Shown: positions 52,975 through 64,000 of the stretch, one piece after another
How positions within the stretch are numbered: the stretch's first letter is position 1
Layout of the letters: the number at the start of each line of letters is the position of its first letter
Assembly (NCBI GenBank): GCA_947396885.1
Contig: OX377206.1
Coordinates: 50,389,631 to 50,453,630 of the forward strand
Direction: 5' to 3'
Origin: Heligmosomoides polygyrus polygyrus
Taxonomy: Eukaryota; Nematoda; Chromadorea; Rhabditida; Heligmosomidae
Length of the DNA stretch: 64,000 nucleotides
Position numbers and translations under genes: made by a program
Notes under the pieces: model-generated
The model's input: only the letters and a program-made list of their open reading frames with translations
Databases searched by the model: none
What the model was told of the DNA's origin: nothing

Positions 52975-53170
52975 CTCAGTAAGTTTTTCGAACTTCAAAA
53001 ATTTAGCTAGCTTTAAAAAAGGAAAATGCTTTCTCACCATAGAAGAATCAGTTTACAGAAAAGACGTCTTCATGCGCGGCGGGAGGTTCGATTTCTGGGA
53101 AAAACTGGAAGGATTTTCGAAATTCGAAAAATCGAGTTATAGACACGGGAATTCCAAGAAGTATTCAAGC
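52975..53170. repeat. Foldback family half-unit
   Basis: AGTAAGTTTTTCGAACTT and CGTCTTCATGCGCGGCGGGA match units in the 58-60 kb array. The rest, to 53680, shows no assignable feature. Confidence 0.6.
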
Positions 53171-53679
53171 TTCACAAGAAAGCATGATAAAGCCGGTGAA
53201 TTCTCCAGTGCCAGAGCAGTTTAAGGTCAACATCTTACTCGGCTACTTGGCTACTGGCGAAGCGATGCACCTTGGTGATGAAGCGCCCGATGGTGTCAAA
53301 AACGATTATGCCAAGGTGGTGACTCTTCTCTGTACTCACAACCACTGCATTATAGGAACCTTGCTCGACAACATTTATCTGAGTGAAAGCAAGGTACGCT
53401 ACTTAACGTAACGTGAACGTATGAAAAAAATGGTACGGAAAGTCACTCAAGGACGAGCCCGCGCAGAACGAACGTTTGCTGGATGCGTTTTTGGATAGAA
53501 CTAAGCCCGCCCACTATACACGTGAAGTCTCTGCTGGCGGAGGCGACTAGCATCGTGTCGTTGATTCCATGCGCTGGATTGGAGCCACCGGTCCAAGTCA
53601 AATTGTCGACAATCCGAGGAAGGAAAACCGAAGCCGTTAGAGGCAATTTCGGCAAGATCCACAAGGACGATCACAGTTA

Positions 53680-53885
53680 TCTTTATAGGCAGCGCGACAG
53701 GGGGTACACTCGCTCCCTGCTGGGAGGAGGGCGTGGCGTCAGGAGATGGGTGCCAGAGGTTTCGTTAGGCAGCAGTTAAACTTTCGGTGAAGCCTAGGGG
53801 GTAGGGATGGGGAGCAAGGGAGATGAAAAGAAGATCGCAGCCCCCTAGCAGGGGGCGGGTGTACCCCTGACCGTCCCCTCACTTT
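53680..53885 (-). repeat. SINE-related repeat, second copy
   Basis: Reverse complement of 35598-35820, without the tRNA-like head. Confidence 0.6.
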
Positions 53886-53893
53886 TCTATTCT

Positions 53894-54124
53894 ATGCGAA
53901 CCGTCAACAACAGTCCCTTAATCGGAGTGTTTGAGAGAGCTCCGAGCTCAAGCGTGGTTTGCTACCGATGTGGAGATGTAGAACATATTCAAACTTTCTG
54001 CAGATCCTGGATTCCGAACCAAGGATTCATCTCAATGAGTCAGCGCTATCAACGCTGCACAACGGCGGACGGAGGGATCGCCTTAAGAGAGAAAGCGACG
54101 ACGTGCGTCAAGGGTAGCGGCTAA
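53894..54124 (+). pseudogene. Retroelement zinc-knuckle fragment
   Basis: The frame encodes CYRCGDVEHIQTFC, a perfect CX2CX4HX4C knuckle, with no other gag sequence around it. Probably a leftover of an LTR retrotransposon gag or a LINE ORF1. Its flanks give no further clue. Confidence 0.45.
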
Positions 54125-54644
54125 GTTCGAGTTAAGGAGGTTCTTTCTAAAAACTGCATGGTTCATTGGTTGAGAACTTATCGCTCCTAGCCCATAAACC
54201 AAATCAAGCTATAATCCCGTAAACTTATATCAAGAGTATACGGACACACGCTCTACTAGCCTGTCTAGGTGGCCCGTTATGTGTTTGTTCCTCCTCGCTA
54301 CTCTTAACATATGTTCAACCAGCAATGCACCTCCAGCGATATTCTATTCCAATTCGAAGGTTAGTAACTATTGGAGAGTTCCTCATAAGATGAACTGCAC
54401 AAGAACCCTGCCTTCTTTGGTCTCAAAGCTTACTCGGCTAACTTTCGATGTATTTCGCCCAAATAGATTGCGCTACAAAACTATAGCGACCGTTTGCAAA
54501 ATGATATCCCATAACGTAATTTTCGTGGTCAACTTGAACAGTGCTCGCAAATAGATTTCTGCCACCAGCGATCTAACTGTTACGCCGGAGATGTGAAAAC
54601 AGGTCATCAACCACAAAAGGTGTGCGCATGAAGACATGAGTATG
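54125..54644. other. Unassigned sequence
   Basis: A 91-codon frame at 54279-54554 starts with a hydrophobic stretch (MCLFLLATLNICSTSNA) that could be a signal peptide, but no splice sites or homology support it. Confidence 0.3.
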
Positions 54645-57345
54645 CTGCCACCTGTATCACCTGTCACCTGTCGTCCCGTTGATCATCGACTTGCTCGAGC
54701 GGACGCCAGCAGCGTCTCCATCCATCCCTGTTGCGTGCCAGAGTGGTGCAATGGATCCCCCTCGCTCGAGGGACACGAAGAGCGCATATCGGTTGTTCAG
54801 TGCTTTCCCGAAGAAGTCCAACCTACGCGTTGGTGGGCGTCCTGGTGTTCTCTTGACACCCCGCGAAATCCAGTCGGTGACGGCTCTCGTGGGTGCCTGC
54901 GAATCGCATTACATAGCCGGCGCACCTAATTTTCGAGGACTTGGCCCATGCGGCAGCGTCTCTGATCTTCGAACGTTGGCGAAGCTCGGGACTCCGAAGG
55001 CCTTCTCTCACTTGCGTGAGTCGTGTCACTCCGAGCATCGTCCTCTCGATTCCACGCTGCGCGACGCTGATCGCGTGTTCATCCTGCTTTCGTATAGCCC
55101 ATGTATCTGAGTTGTACGTTAGGGCAGGAAGAACAGTGGAGTTGAATAGGGGGGCACGGAGTCGGACGTTCTTCGTCTTCTTCACGACTTGTTCGACGCT
55201 TTTGAAAGCTCCCCAAGCCGCTCGTTTCCTCTTGCTCAGCTGTGGTGTTAAGTCGTAGGCCATGTTGACTTCGCGATCCAGATACACATAGCTGGAGCAT
55301 TCGGAGATGTTCGTTCCGTTGAGTGAGAATGGGGCATCAGAAACTTGTCCGCTCTTGACGAACATCATCGTCGTAAGATTCACCTGCAGTCCAGCGTTCT
55401 CACATACACGATCGAAGTCGGCTAGCATACGCTCCGCCTGACTGATGCTCGGTGTTATGAGCACGATGTCGTCAGCTAAGCGCAGACGGTGCAGCTGCCG
55501 GCCGTCGACCTTCACTGCCATGTCTTCCCATTCTAGTTCGCGCATGACGTTTTCGAGGGTGGCGCTGAAGAGCTTCTTGGATATGGTATCCCTTGCCGAA
55601 CCCCTCTCTTCACGTCGATGACGACGTCGTTGTAGAATGGACAGATCTTGGTTGTGAATCCACTGTACAGCTCTCTAAGGACTCTGATGTACTACATAGG
55701 AACGCCGTGAGTGAGCAGGGCTTCGAGGACCGTTTCAGTCTCGACGGAGTCGAATGCCTTCTTGAGGTCGATGAGCGTAAAGCACAGCGGCAGCTTGTAC
55801 TCTCGCGTCACTTCGATAAGCTTCATAATGGGGTTATGTGGACGATCGTGCTGAATCCTCTCCGAAATCCTGCTTGTTCGCATGGCTGTCCTTCGTCCAG
55901 AGTTCTACTGATCCTATTCAGGATGACTCGAGTGAACAGCTTGTAGACTACGGACTGCAGGCAAATCGGGCGATAGTTGCCAATGTCGTGCACGTCTCCC
56001 TTCTTGTACAGCGAGAGTCTTGCTGGTCTTCCACTGAGATGGAACCTTGCACTCCGACAGGTAGCGTGTGAAGAACCGCGCAAGGTGTTGATGAGCGCTG
56101 GCGGGAGGTTCTTCAGGTGTTCGGGTCTGATCCTGTCAGGACCGGGTGCTGTACGTTTCTTCACCGACGAGATGGCGTGACGGATCTTGGAAGGGAGAAC
56201 AGAGGGAACGACGTATCCATCTTGCGGAAGATGGCATGGGAGCAGGTGGACGTGGCTATCAAAGAGATCAGAGTAGAAGTCGTGGATGACCTTCTCCATG
56301 GTCCTTCTAGAAGACGTGACGGTTCCGTGAGGACGTCGGAGAGCGGTCATCTTGGTCTTGAAGTTGGCCAAGTTCCGGCGGGCATTGCGGATGCTCAGCC
56401 CCGCCTCTGCTGGCTCAGCCAACACTTCCGCCCTTCTCTCCCTGAGATCTTCTTTTATCGCCGCTCTGCATAGCTTCGCAAGTTCGGATGTAAGTTGGTA
56501 GTTGCCTGACGCTCATGCTGCTCTACGCTGGCGTATCAGCTCGACAGTTTCTGTAGACAGGCGTCTCTTGGTGGTCTTCAAGCTCTCGGCTCCCTTAGCA
56601 CTATCGTGGAGATGGTGCATAAAGTGGTCGTATTCCTCATCGACGTTGTCCATGACGGAATCTTCCCAAAGGCCGGCAAGAAAGGTGTAGAGGTCCCAGT
56701 TGATGGTCGTTCTGGGACTCCTCTTCTTGAACTTCGCGGCCTTCTCTCCTTGACGCGAAAAGCGAAACCTCACGCGAAGGATGCAGTGGTCCGATCCCGT
56801 GTAGATCTTGGAGACAACGGAGACGTTGATCAGGCAATACTTCCGACTGAAGATGATGTGGGATTCCCAGGTCCATCGTATTGAGAAAAGCTTCTAGAAT
56901 TGTGAGTTTCTATGGACCGTCTTGGTCGATATGATAAACTCAGACAGCCTTTCACCTAGCTCGTTCCACTCCAAACCGTGGGTTCCGATGTGTAGTTCTT
57001 CCGGCAACCTTCGTGGCCCGATCTTGGCGTTGAAGTCGCCGACGATCACTCTGCAGAAGATGTGATCCTCCTTATAGAACTTCTCCAGCTTCGACTAGAA
57101 GACATCGACCTCTTCGTCGTCGTAGTCGGATGTTGGGGCATACGCGACGAATACAGTCAAAGTTGGCCCGGAGCCACATCGCTTCAGTCGCAGACGTCCG
57201 ATTTGGCCTTTTACTCGTACGAATCGATATTCATGGCCAAGTGCGTGTTGACGACGCGTACACCAACATCGCGTACTCCCCTGCTGTCGCATATTCCGAG
57301 GAACAGTTCTTCTCAGGAGTCCTAGGCGGCGTGTAGGGGGCAGGG
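54645..57345 (-). mobile_element. RTE LINE, copy 2, inverted to copy 1
   Basis: 3' end at 54645 with a CACCTG-type repeat tail (GTGACAGGTGATACAGGTG on the minus strand). The 5' end breaks off at 57345 inside the endonuclease at the same place where copy 1 reads CCCCCTACACGCC. The two RTE copies face each other tail to tail across 2.9 kb. Confidence 0.88.
54823..57340 (-). pseudogene. RTE endonuclease-reverse transcriptase, copy 2
   Basis: Endonuclease part 57095-57340 (RRLGLLRRT, VFVAYAPTSDYDDEE). Middle 55823-56425 keeps AISSVKKRTAPGPDRIRPEH and IGNYRPICLQSVVYK in one frame. 55690-55885 has LTLIDLKKAFDSVETE. The C-terminal frame (54823-55545, 240 codons) has LRLADDIVLITPSI, so the usual FADD is LADD, then [10 protein letters not shown] and [11 protein letters not shown]. 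Fewer stops in the C-terminal part than copy 1, but frameshifts near 55.6 and 56.5 kb inactivate it. Confidence 0.88.
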
Positions 57346-57489
57346 TCAAGCTTGAGGTTTGGGAATCGAAGGGTGGGTCGTCCTGTGGCCTCGTCTGGAG
57401 TGAGGGGGGGGGGGGAATCGTGCTCTTCCGGTTTTGGCAGAGGATTCTCTCTTATTCTTCAGGTTTTAAGGTATGTTTATAGTTCTTAA
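57346..57489. other. Spacer with 12-G tract
   Basis: 57404-57415 is an uninterrupted G run. No gene. Confidence 0.5.
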
Positions 57490-58640
57490 TAAGTTGTTTT
57501 TCCCAGGAATTCTTACGAAGGTGTGGAGTCCCTCCTTCGTTTCGCGGAGTTGTAAAAATTAATGTAAAAAAGTTTTAAATAATAATTGTATTACTCGATA
57601 AAAATAAAGATTTTCCGCCGGCAGATTTGGAGTCAATGTGAACTTTCCATTTTTTCAGTAGTTTTTTTTTCAGGAAGTCATGGAAGTCTTTCCGAGCATC
57701 TCTTGGACATGGCACATTTTTGTACGTGAAGGAGCAACATCTGCATTCGAAATTGCACTCTACACAGTGCCGAGAGTTAATTTCTAATACTGACTTGAGT
57801 GCTTTATCAACAAAAATTTTTTAAACACTCTCGAAAGCGATGACGGAAACCAAGGAGAAGGAACCGGAGGATGGATTTTCCAGGAATGCCTACGAAGGCG
57901 TGGAGTCTCTCATTCGTCCCGCGATGTTGTAAAAATTAATATAAAATGTTTCAAATAATGAATGTATTACTTGTTAAAAATAAAGATTTTCTGAACCCAG
58001 ATTTGGAGTCACTGCGAAGTTTCCATTTTTTCAGTTGTTTTTTTTCAGTAAGTCATGGACGCGACAGTTTTCTGCCTGAATGAGCGATATCTACGTCCTA
58101 AATTGCAGTCTAAAAAATTGGAAGTGTAAATTGCTAAGGAAAATTAAGTGCTTTTCCTACAAAATTTTTGGAAGCACTCTTCGAGGCGACGACCAAATGA
58201 CAACCGAAGGATGGATTTGCACGGAACTAATTTTCTCTCTTCTGCTGGAAACTGCATCAGAAAGTGAAGTTGTACCCAATAAAATTTTAATCCACAGTTT
58301 GACACACGGTAATAAAACCTGCTTTTCTGAAACGATCCACTGTATGAACAGGCGCTCCGATTTGTATGATTTGCCGAAAATTTTCGACACCGTTAATTAC
58401 ATGGACGCCGCTATTTTTACAACCTGCTTTTTAAAGCGTAAAACCCACACTTCTTATTATTTTAAACGCTATGAATTTTTCAGAGAATTTTCAGAGACAA
58501 ACTCCGAAATATGGTAGGTTACGTGGAGCCATTGCGTTCTCTGATATCACCGATCGCCACTGAAGGATGGACTTCTCGCGGCAAAAATTTCTATCTTCTG
58601 GAGGGAGAGCATCAGAGAGTGAAAACGGTGCCATCTTAGA
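57490..58640. repeat. Tandem ~370-bp repeat units
   Basis: 57495-57690 and 57874-58070 align closely (CAGGAAT.C.TACGAAGG.GTGGAGTC, GTTGTAAAAATTAAT, AAAATAAAGATTTTC, TTTCCATTTTTTCAGT). Weaker phrases (GAAGGATGGA.TT) recur near 57845, 58205 and 58560. The 145-codon frame at 58080-58517 falls inside this repeat, and I regard it as chance. Confidence 0.7.
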
Positions 58641-58649
58641 GTTCAAGAT

Positions 58650-60020
58650 GTGTTTAATCAACATTCAAAAGCTAAGCTTCTTCGCAGCGATCTACGATGT
58701 GGTCAGGGAGGATCGATTTGCAAATTCTCATGTTTCATGAAAAATAAATTTTTTTACCTGAATCAGATCACGCACACAATTGAAATCTTGCCACAAATAT
58801 TTACAAGTCTTGCTCAATGTGCAGTGCAAAAATCATTGTTTTCTGAAACGAATAGATTGGATCGACCACTGGTCGATATGGCACCGACGTCGTGGGAGCG
58901 ACGAAATTCGACGTTCACAAAAATGACTATAACTCGGTAAGTTTTCCACTATTTAAAAAAGCCAACAGCATTTTAAAAATTAGAAAGAAAGTGCTATTAC
59001 AAGTTGTGAAAATCGGTTTTCAAAATCTAGGTCTTCATGCGGGGCGGAGGCCTTCGACTTTTGAGCGAAAAAAATTGAAGTGATTTTGTATAAATAATTA
59101 TATTCCGGTAAGTTTTTCGAACTTTAGAAGATTTTATAGCTTTTTGAAAACCAGAGGAAGAACGCTTTCGAAACATATAAAAATTAGTTTTCAACAGGGA
59201 GGTCTTCATAGTGGGCGGTGTGGGTTCGAATTCTGGTCCATTGTTGCAGAAATACGTGCCAAAAATCAAGTCCTCCGCCTCGTATGAAGACCTCTTTTTT
59301 GAAAAATGGTTTCTATATTGTTAGAACGCACCTTTCTTCTGTTTTTTTAAAAAGCAATTAGGATTTTTGAATTTCAAAAAGCGAACCGAGTTATGATCAA
59401 ATTTGTGAAGAACCGCTAGTAGAGTCTGCACCGTCGACACTGGAGTGATTTCATAAAAATGATTTTTAAATTTCGAAAAATGAACCGAGTTATAATACTC
59501 AAAATCCAGAATTCGAACCCCCCCGCCCCTATAAATACCTCCCTGTTGAAAACTAATTTCTATACGTTAATCGCTTTTCCTCTAGTTTTCAAAAAGCTAC
59601 TGAACCTTTTAAAATTTGAAAAACTTAACGGGATATAGTTATCAATACAAAATCAATTCAATTTTTTTCGCCAGAAAATCGAAAGCCTCCGCCCCGTATG
59701 AAAACCTAAATTTTGAAAACCGATTTTTACAATGTGGGAAAGCACTTTTCTTCTGATTTTTGAAATGTCATTGGCTTTTTCAAATTGTGGAAAACTTACC
59801 GAGTTATAGTCATTTTTGTGAACGTCGAATTTCGACGCTCCCATGACGTAGGTGCCATATCGACCAGTGGTTGATCCAATCTATTCGTTTCAGAAAACCA
59901 TAACTTTTACACTGTGCATTGAACAAGACTTGTAATTATTTGTGGCAAGATTTCAACTGTGTGCGTGATCTGCTTCAGGTAAAAAATTTATTTTTCATGA
60001 AACATGAGAATTGGTTTTTT
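58650..60020. repeat. Large foldback array
   Basis: 58715-59100 is the reverse complement of about 59640-60010 (both contain the ATCGACCA.TGGT..AT pair and CATTTTTGTGAACGTCGAAT). Inside, 59160-59320 is a smaller hairpin of the GTCTTCAT..GGCGG type. Several lengths of palindrome are nested, so the whole 1.4 kb could fold on itself. Confidence 0.75.
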
Positions 60021-60189
60021 TAGTTTAGACCTAAACTAAATTACCGTGCAACACCATGCAACATACATATTAGCACCAGACAATGTATGGAACTTAGATT
60101 AAGGATCCTTTAAGCTAATAGCCACCAGGTAGGTAGGTCATATTTAGCTTATAAGGATTTATATGTACTAGTCGGAGTAGTCGACTCAC

Positions 60190-60319
60190 TCAAACCCCAT
60201 ATAAGCGTAATCACGCACTTGTAATGGTCTCGTAAACTTTTCCAATGTTCATGTTTTATTGAATTGGGCAACTCGCACACTCTCAAAAAATAGTCGCACA
60301 CGATTAGCGAAATAAAAAC
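60190..60319 (-). CDS. Candidate exon of unknown gene (MADF-like phrase)
   Basis: The minus strand has TTTTTCAG before 60319 and GTGAGT after 60190, with one frame open across the 130 bp. It encodes VCDYFLRVCELPNSIKHEHW followed by KSLRDHYK. The W-x-S-L-R-D-x-Y phrase recalls the MADF domain, but the surrounding domain is absent. No flanking exon was recognised. It may be chance. Confidence 0.2.
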
Positions 60320-60539
60320 CTGAAAAATAACAAGTGAATCATACGTATGAGGCAAGGCCAGATAGAACGAGAACGATATTGAGACTTCGCAGGATAGCAG
60401 TGACGTGGACAACAAAAAAAGAGCAACTAGGAGATCTAATAAAGCAAGAATATGCTGTGATCATCGGGCGGCAGCAGAATAGAAAAGGAGTATGGAGGAA
60501 CAAGACAAATTATGGCACAATGTAAGGTTTGATAATAGG

Positions 60540-60682
60540 ATGTTGTAGGCGAGACCACGAACTTGCTAAACGTAATAGCTCCGACAACGGCGCAAGCAGC
60601 GTCGTTTAACCAGTCTGCAAGACCTAGAGTTTTTCCTAAATTTTCACTAGGGGTCAGTGGTGAACTGAGCTAGGCCACTTCT
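60540..60682. other. Unassigned sequence
   Basis: Nothing seen. Confidence 0.4.
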
Positions 60683-60825
60683 GGGGCCAGATTCATCAAC
60701 GATGCCGCCGGTATCACCTCACCGCGGATTCACCTACCTAGAAAGTGATACAGTGAGAAAAAAGATACAGATACGATAACCGATATACCAATAGCGACCG
60801 GTAAGCGGTTGATGAATCTGGCTCC
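60683..60825. repeat. MITE with GGGGCCAGATTCATCAAC termini
   Basis: Outer arms GGGGCCAGATTCATCAAC and its complement GTTGATGAATCTGGCTCC. The interior (TACCGGT..CGGTATC type) differs from the 34-kb members with the same termini. Confidence 0.8.
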
Positions 60826-61080
60826 TGATGTAATTTTGCACTCATGTGCATTCTTACCAAGGCGGATAACCACATAATACAAGTTGAGGAGCTAAGCAGC
60901 TCAAACGAGGGTTATCATAAAATTCAGTCCTATAATCTGTTTTGCATTACTTAAAATTAAAAATTTTACACAGCACTGGTGTGTTCTACCCCAGTGGTGG
61001 ACTGAGGCATCCCACTTCTATTGTAGTATGGCATTCATTCACGTTCCTACCAATGCGGATAACCACTCAGTATAAGGTGA

Positions 61081-61430
61081 CCCCCCCCCCCCCCTCCCAA
61101 GCCGCTTTGCCTCCAAGGTGACTCCCGGTATATCGTGGTTCCACGCACGCAACTGCCACGTTACGGCTGCCCCTCCAGACTAGGATAGATTCGCAAAATG
61201 GATAAATAAGTAACATAAATGCTCGTTTATACTTGGCGAACGACACATCGGGTCACCGTGCACGTGATTCAGTCGAGTCGCACGAAGTCCATCGATCCAC
61301 ACCAGGGATCGATAGACTTCGTGCGACTCGTAATTACGATTTACGGTGGTTTTAGCAAATTTTTACGATTTACGATTTACGACATTTTGGGCCGTAAATC
61401 GATAATTTCGCTTTGTGTACTATAACGCAG
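61081..61430. repeat. Poly-C tract, perfect hairpin and hAT-like end
   Basis: 61081-61094 is a C run. 61274-61330 is a hairpin of two 25-bp arms (start CGAGTCGCACGAAGTC) with one mismatch and a ~6-bp loop. 61330-61410 has the TTACGATTTACG repeats seen at the hAT-like ends elsewhere. Confidence 0.65.
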
Positions 61431-61435
61431 TATAT

Positions 61436-61561
61436 ATGAACGACGGCAACAAGAAACGTGAGAATAACGATGATGAAGAAGATGAGCCAAAGACGGATGA
61501 CACAAGCCTCAATTCACATGCCGCGAGTAAGAACGCCTGCGTAATGTTTCAAACCAATTAG
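61436..61561 (+). CDS. Small acidic ORF of unknown function
   Basis: 41 codons from ATG to TAG, rich in Asp, Glu, Asn and Lys (NDDEEDEPKTDDTS). The composition is unlike the repeats nearby, so it could be an exon or first exon, but no splice site or homologue supports it. The next frame, 61617-61940, is Arg/Ser-rich and equally unknown. Confidence 0.15.
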   Translation: MNDGNKKRENNDDEEDEPKTDDTSLNSHAASKNACVMFQTN

Positions 61562-62003
61562 ACGCGCAAACTTGCAAGTTAGTTAACCGCGAGGGACAAG
61601 TCCAAAGTAAACAGTTTTGAAGCTCATAAGGCGCAAGAAACTTGTTCAAAATTTTGTGAGAAGGCGAATAGCAGCAGTAGGTCCCGACTTCAAATACAGC
61701 ACCTCGCCAACCTCTGCCTCTTCCGTTTTTCGTCGGCAAAACTGCGGGGGCAGCGACAAATCGTTCTCGTTACCCGCATCGTCGTCGATCCTAGGCGGCT
61801 CACGTCGCATGGGAGAGCGTATTCGGCGCCTGACTTCAAAAAGCACCGCCGACCGACAGCCGATCGTCCCCCGGACGTGCCGCAGACATTCCCGCGGGAG
61901 TATACGATACTCCTTATCAACAGAGTCCGAAAGCTCTTAAGCGGCAGAGGGGGATCCGTGATCTCCTTTGAGATGGTTGAGGAAAAATAGCTTAACTATT
62001 ATG

Positions 62004-62084
62004 TAGGGCCCATGTTATACTTCGACGACGCTGTTGTCGGCGACGTCGGGGACACCAGTGTCGCCGAAGTATAACATGGGCCTA
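62004..62084. repeat. Short hairpin MITE
   Basis: Arms TAGGGCCCATGTTATACTTC and its complement with a ~25-bp GTCG/CGAC-rich loop; 22 of the outer ~25 bases pair. Non-coding. Confidence 0.75.
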
Positions 62085-64000
62085 AATCTGAATACCGATA
62101 CAATCACGATAAAGCTATAGAAGGGAGCGCATGTTCGTTGATTTCATGGTAAAACAGCAGGGTTTGTGAGATGTCCCTTCTAGGCTTGCTCTGAAAATTA
62201 GAATTAACACGACTCGATTAAAGATAAAGTTCGCAGCAATCCGATTTTCATTTCTTCTTTTCAAATTATGTAGTAACTTGTTTTAATGTCTTCGTTCTGT
62301 TCGTTTTCATTTTGGTTTTCTTGTTTCTTTTTTTTTGCCGCTTTTTAGTATATTATTGAATGTCGGTTCTTTTGAACTTATTCAAAACATTTACTGCTTG
62401 CCGTGCTTCGTGCTGTCTGTCAGATGAGACTGTCGTGGCATTGGAGTCACAGCTACCTGATAAGCCGACCCCGTCGGGTCCGCCCACGAGACCAGACGAC
62501 GTTCCGACGCCAGGCTGCCTGCCTGCTTCTTCCCCCCCCCCCCTTTTATGTAGATAATGATAAATGATAAAAGACACTATTTATGTCACACAGAAGTACC
62601 TAGACTCCTCCCGGCTAATCATGTAAGATCTGTACGATCTTAACATGATATGGAGGTCCCGGGGAGATCTGGGTAACTTCAATTTTTTGAAATTAAAAAA
62701 AAACTTTTTTCCTATTCCATCTTCTTTTGAACAAAAAAAAAACCCTCGTCAGTCGTCTCAAGAACTTCGTCTCCGGCTAAGGAACAATATCCGCAACGCG
62801 AGTATGTTTCTTTTAATTGTTTTATTTTTTCAAAAGAAATACTCTAAGCTCAGAAATAAGGATATGGCCGTTATTTTGCTTTAAAAATTTTTTTGTTTCC
62901 ACTTGATCAAGATAACTCTTCTCCCACGTTTTCTATATGTGTGAACGTGGAAAGTAGTTTGAAAAAAAATCCTTCGTTACCTGATTATAAGGAAGCACCT
63001 CTCCTACATTTCACCATAAGTGCCGACAGAGGATGTTTTACATCGGTAAATACCGTTCTTTCACTCGGTTTAGAGCGACATCTTCTACACATTGTTCAGA
63101 GCGAGGTGTAGAAGGTTCTATAACTGGTGCACACAGCTAACAGCTAAACTTCACCCCCCCCCCCCCCCCCTCCCCTCCCCTACTGGATTTGAAGGATTTC
63201 TTCTCACATACTGTTCAGAGCAAGATGTGAGACGCTTCCAATTCAGAGTATCGGATCGTACAAAATCCAAAGTTATTCACGCGTTTTTTTTAATTGATTC
63301 CCGGGAAATGGAAAAAAGTGATATTATCCAAAGTCGGACTCAATGAAGAAGTTATGTACATCTAAGGCTGGTTGATTTCAGATGGCCACTGACAATTAAC
63401 ACTATCTTTATGCTTAAATTAGCACAGAGGTACGGTAGCTTATTCAGATGCATTCAAGCTTCTATGTGGGTCGCCGACACCACAGATAAGCGCCAGTGAC
63501 CCAGGTGGACAAATAGAGAAACAAATCTTGTCGGTCATACATCCATGGGTCCGCTGATATGTCTTATCTGCAACTGATGCCTTCGTCTACCCTGATCGTA
63601 AAGATCACTGATAATTATGAATACAAACAACCGCGTAGCCCGCCCATTGCTTGAGCATATACTGCGCTGATAAGAGCCATCACTCGGCAGATCGACTGTC
63701 CTCCTCTTCGGTTGTCTTCTTCCGATATCTTCGATTGGAATTAGCATCTTGGAGTTGGTGGACAATCACAACACCGATTGCGACCTTCGTCAGTTTAGAA
63801 GTTAGTTTATTTTCTGTTTAAAAAAAAGATATACTTTTCTCTCTCTGTTTTCTCCTATCTCGGGACTTCCCACTCTCTTCTCCTCGCCTGGGTAAAACAA
63901 TAATTTTGCACACATACAATTTTTCTTTCATTCTTGGGGCCATTCTATGAGTACATCGGACTCGGAATTTAGCTCAGTTAGCGATAATCCGTACTGCCGA
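62085..64000. other. Unassigned end of window with homopolymer tracts
   Basis: C runs at 62532-62543 and 63154-63170. Two related ~30-bp palindromes (CACATTGTTCAGAGCGAGGTGTAG near 63090, CACATACTGTTCAGAGCAAG near 63207) flank the second run. Frames at 62893-63111 and 63535-63765 have no known motif. No gene supported. Confidence 0.4.

Noticed and set aside
58080..58517. 145-codon open frame
   Set aside because: Falls within a tandem repeat unit and is not kept in the sister units.

Overview
This window reads as a repeat-dense stretch of an invertebrate genome, most likely a parasitic nematode of the strongylid/hookworm type. That assignment is inference. It rests on a nematode-like U6 snRNA, a hookworm-type mariner, RTE-type LINEs with short-repeat tails, nematode-style BEL/Pao elements with an envelope-like gene, and GIY-YIG-bearing Penelope-like elements (PLEs). 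I see no bacterial gene organisation, and almost no host gene that I can defend. Nearly everything recognisable is a mobile element, and most of it is broken.

Layout: 0.2-6.9 kb is a decayed BEL/Pao LTR retrotransposon on the minus strand. 7.1-10.5 kb holds an imperfect inverted repeat, a duplicated tRNA-related repeat and a ~147-bp tandem array. 10.8-12.1 kb is a mariner (minus) with two in-frame stops. 12.5-21.4 kb is a GACGTC-rich satellite that was invaded by two PLE copies in inverted orientation. The distal PLE copy was then hit by a 4.3-kb LINE with both ORFs open. That LINE carries a U6 snRNA fused to its 5' end and is bounded by an exact 129-bp duplication. 21.4-24.3 kb has PLE pieces, SINE-like repeats and one isolated, perfectly bounded 105-bp exon.

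24.35-31.22 kb is a Ty3-like LTR retrotransposon. It has a 5-bp target duplication, unequal LTRs, most of pol deleted, and an RTE LINE in gag (12-bp duplication). 32.28-42.98 kb is bounded by hAT-like ends with a perfect 8-bp duplication. It contains a second element (34.76-40.51 kb, 8-bp duplication), which contains a PLE (36.32-38.45 kb, 12-bp duplication). This gives a three-level nest with readable boundaries. 45.1-48.2 kb is a LINE split by a 2-kb hAT-like element. 49.0-57.3 kb is a pair of RTE LINEs in opposite orientation separated by foldback repeats. 57.5-60.0 kb is a large foldback/tandem array. 60-64 kb is mostly unassigned sequence with MITEs, hairpins and poly-C tracts.

How it works together: the window is best read as a stratigraphy of insertions, not as an operon-like system. 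The most unusual objects are the U6-LINE chimera with its UAAUG-coupled ORFs and very long target duplication, and the hammerhead-like CUGANGA...GAAAC motif that recurs at the 3' ends of five PLE copies with compensatory stem changes.
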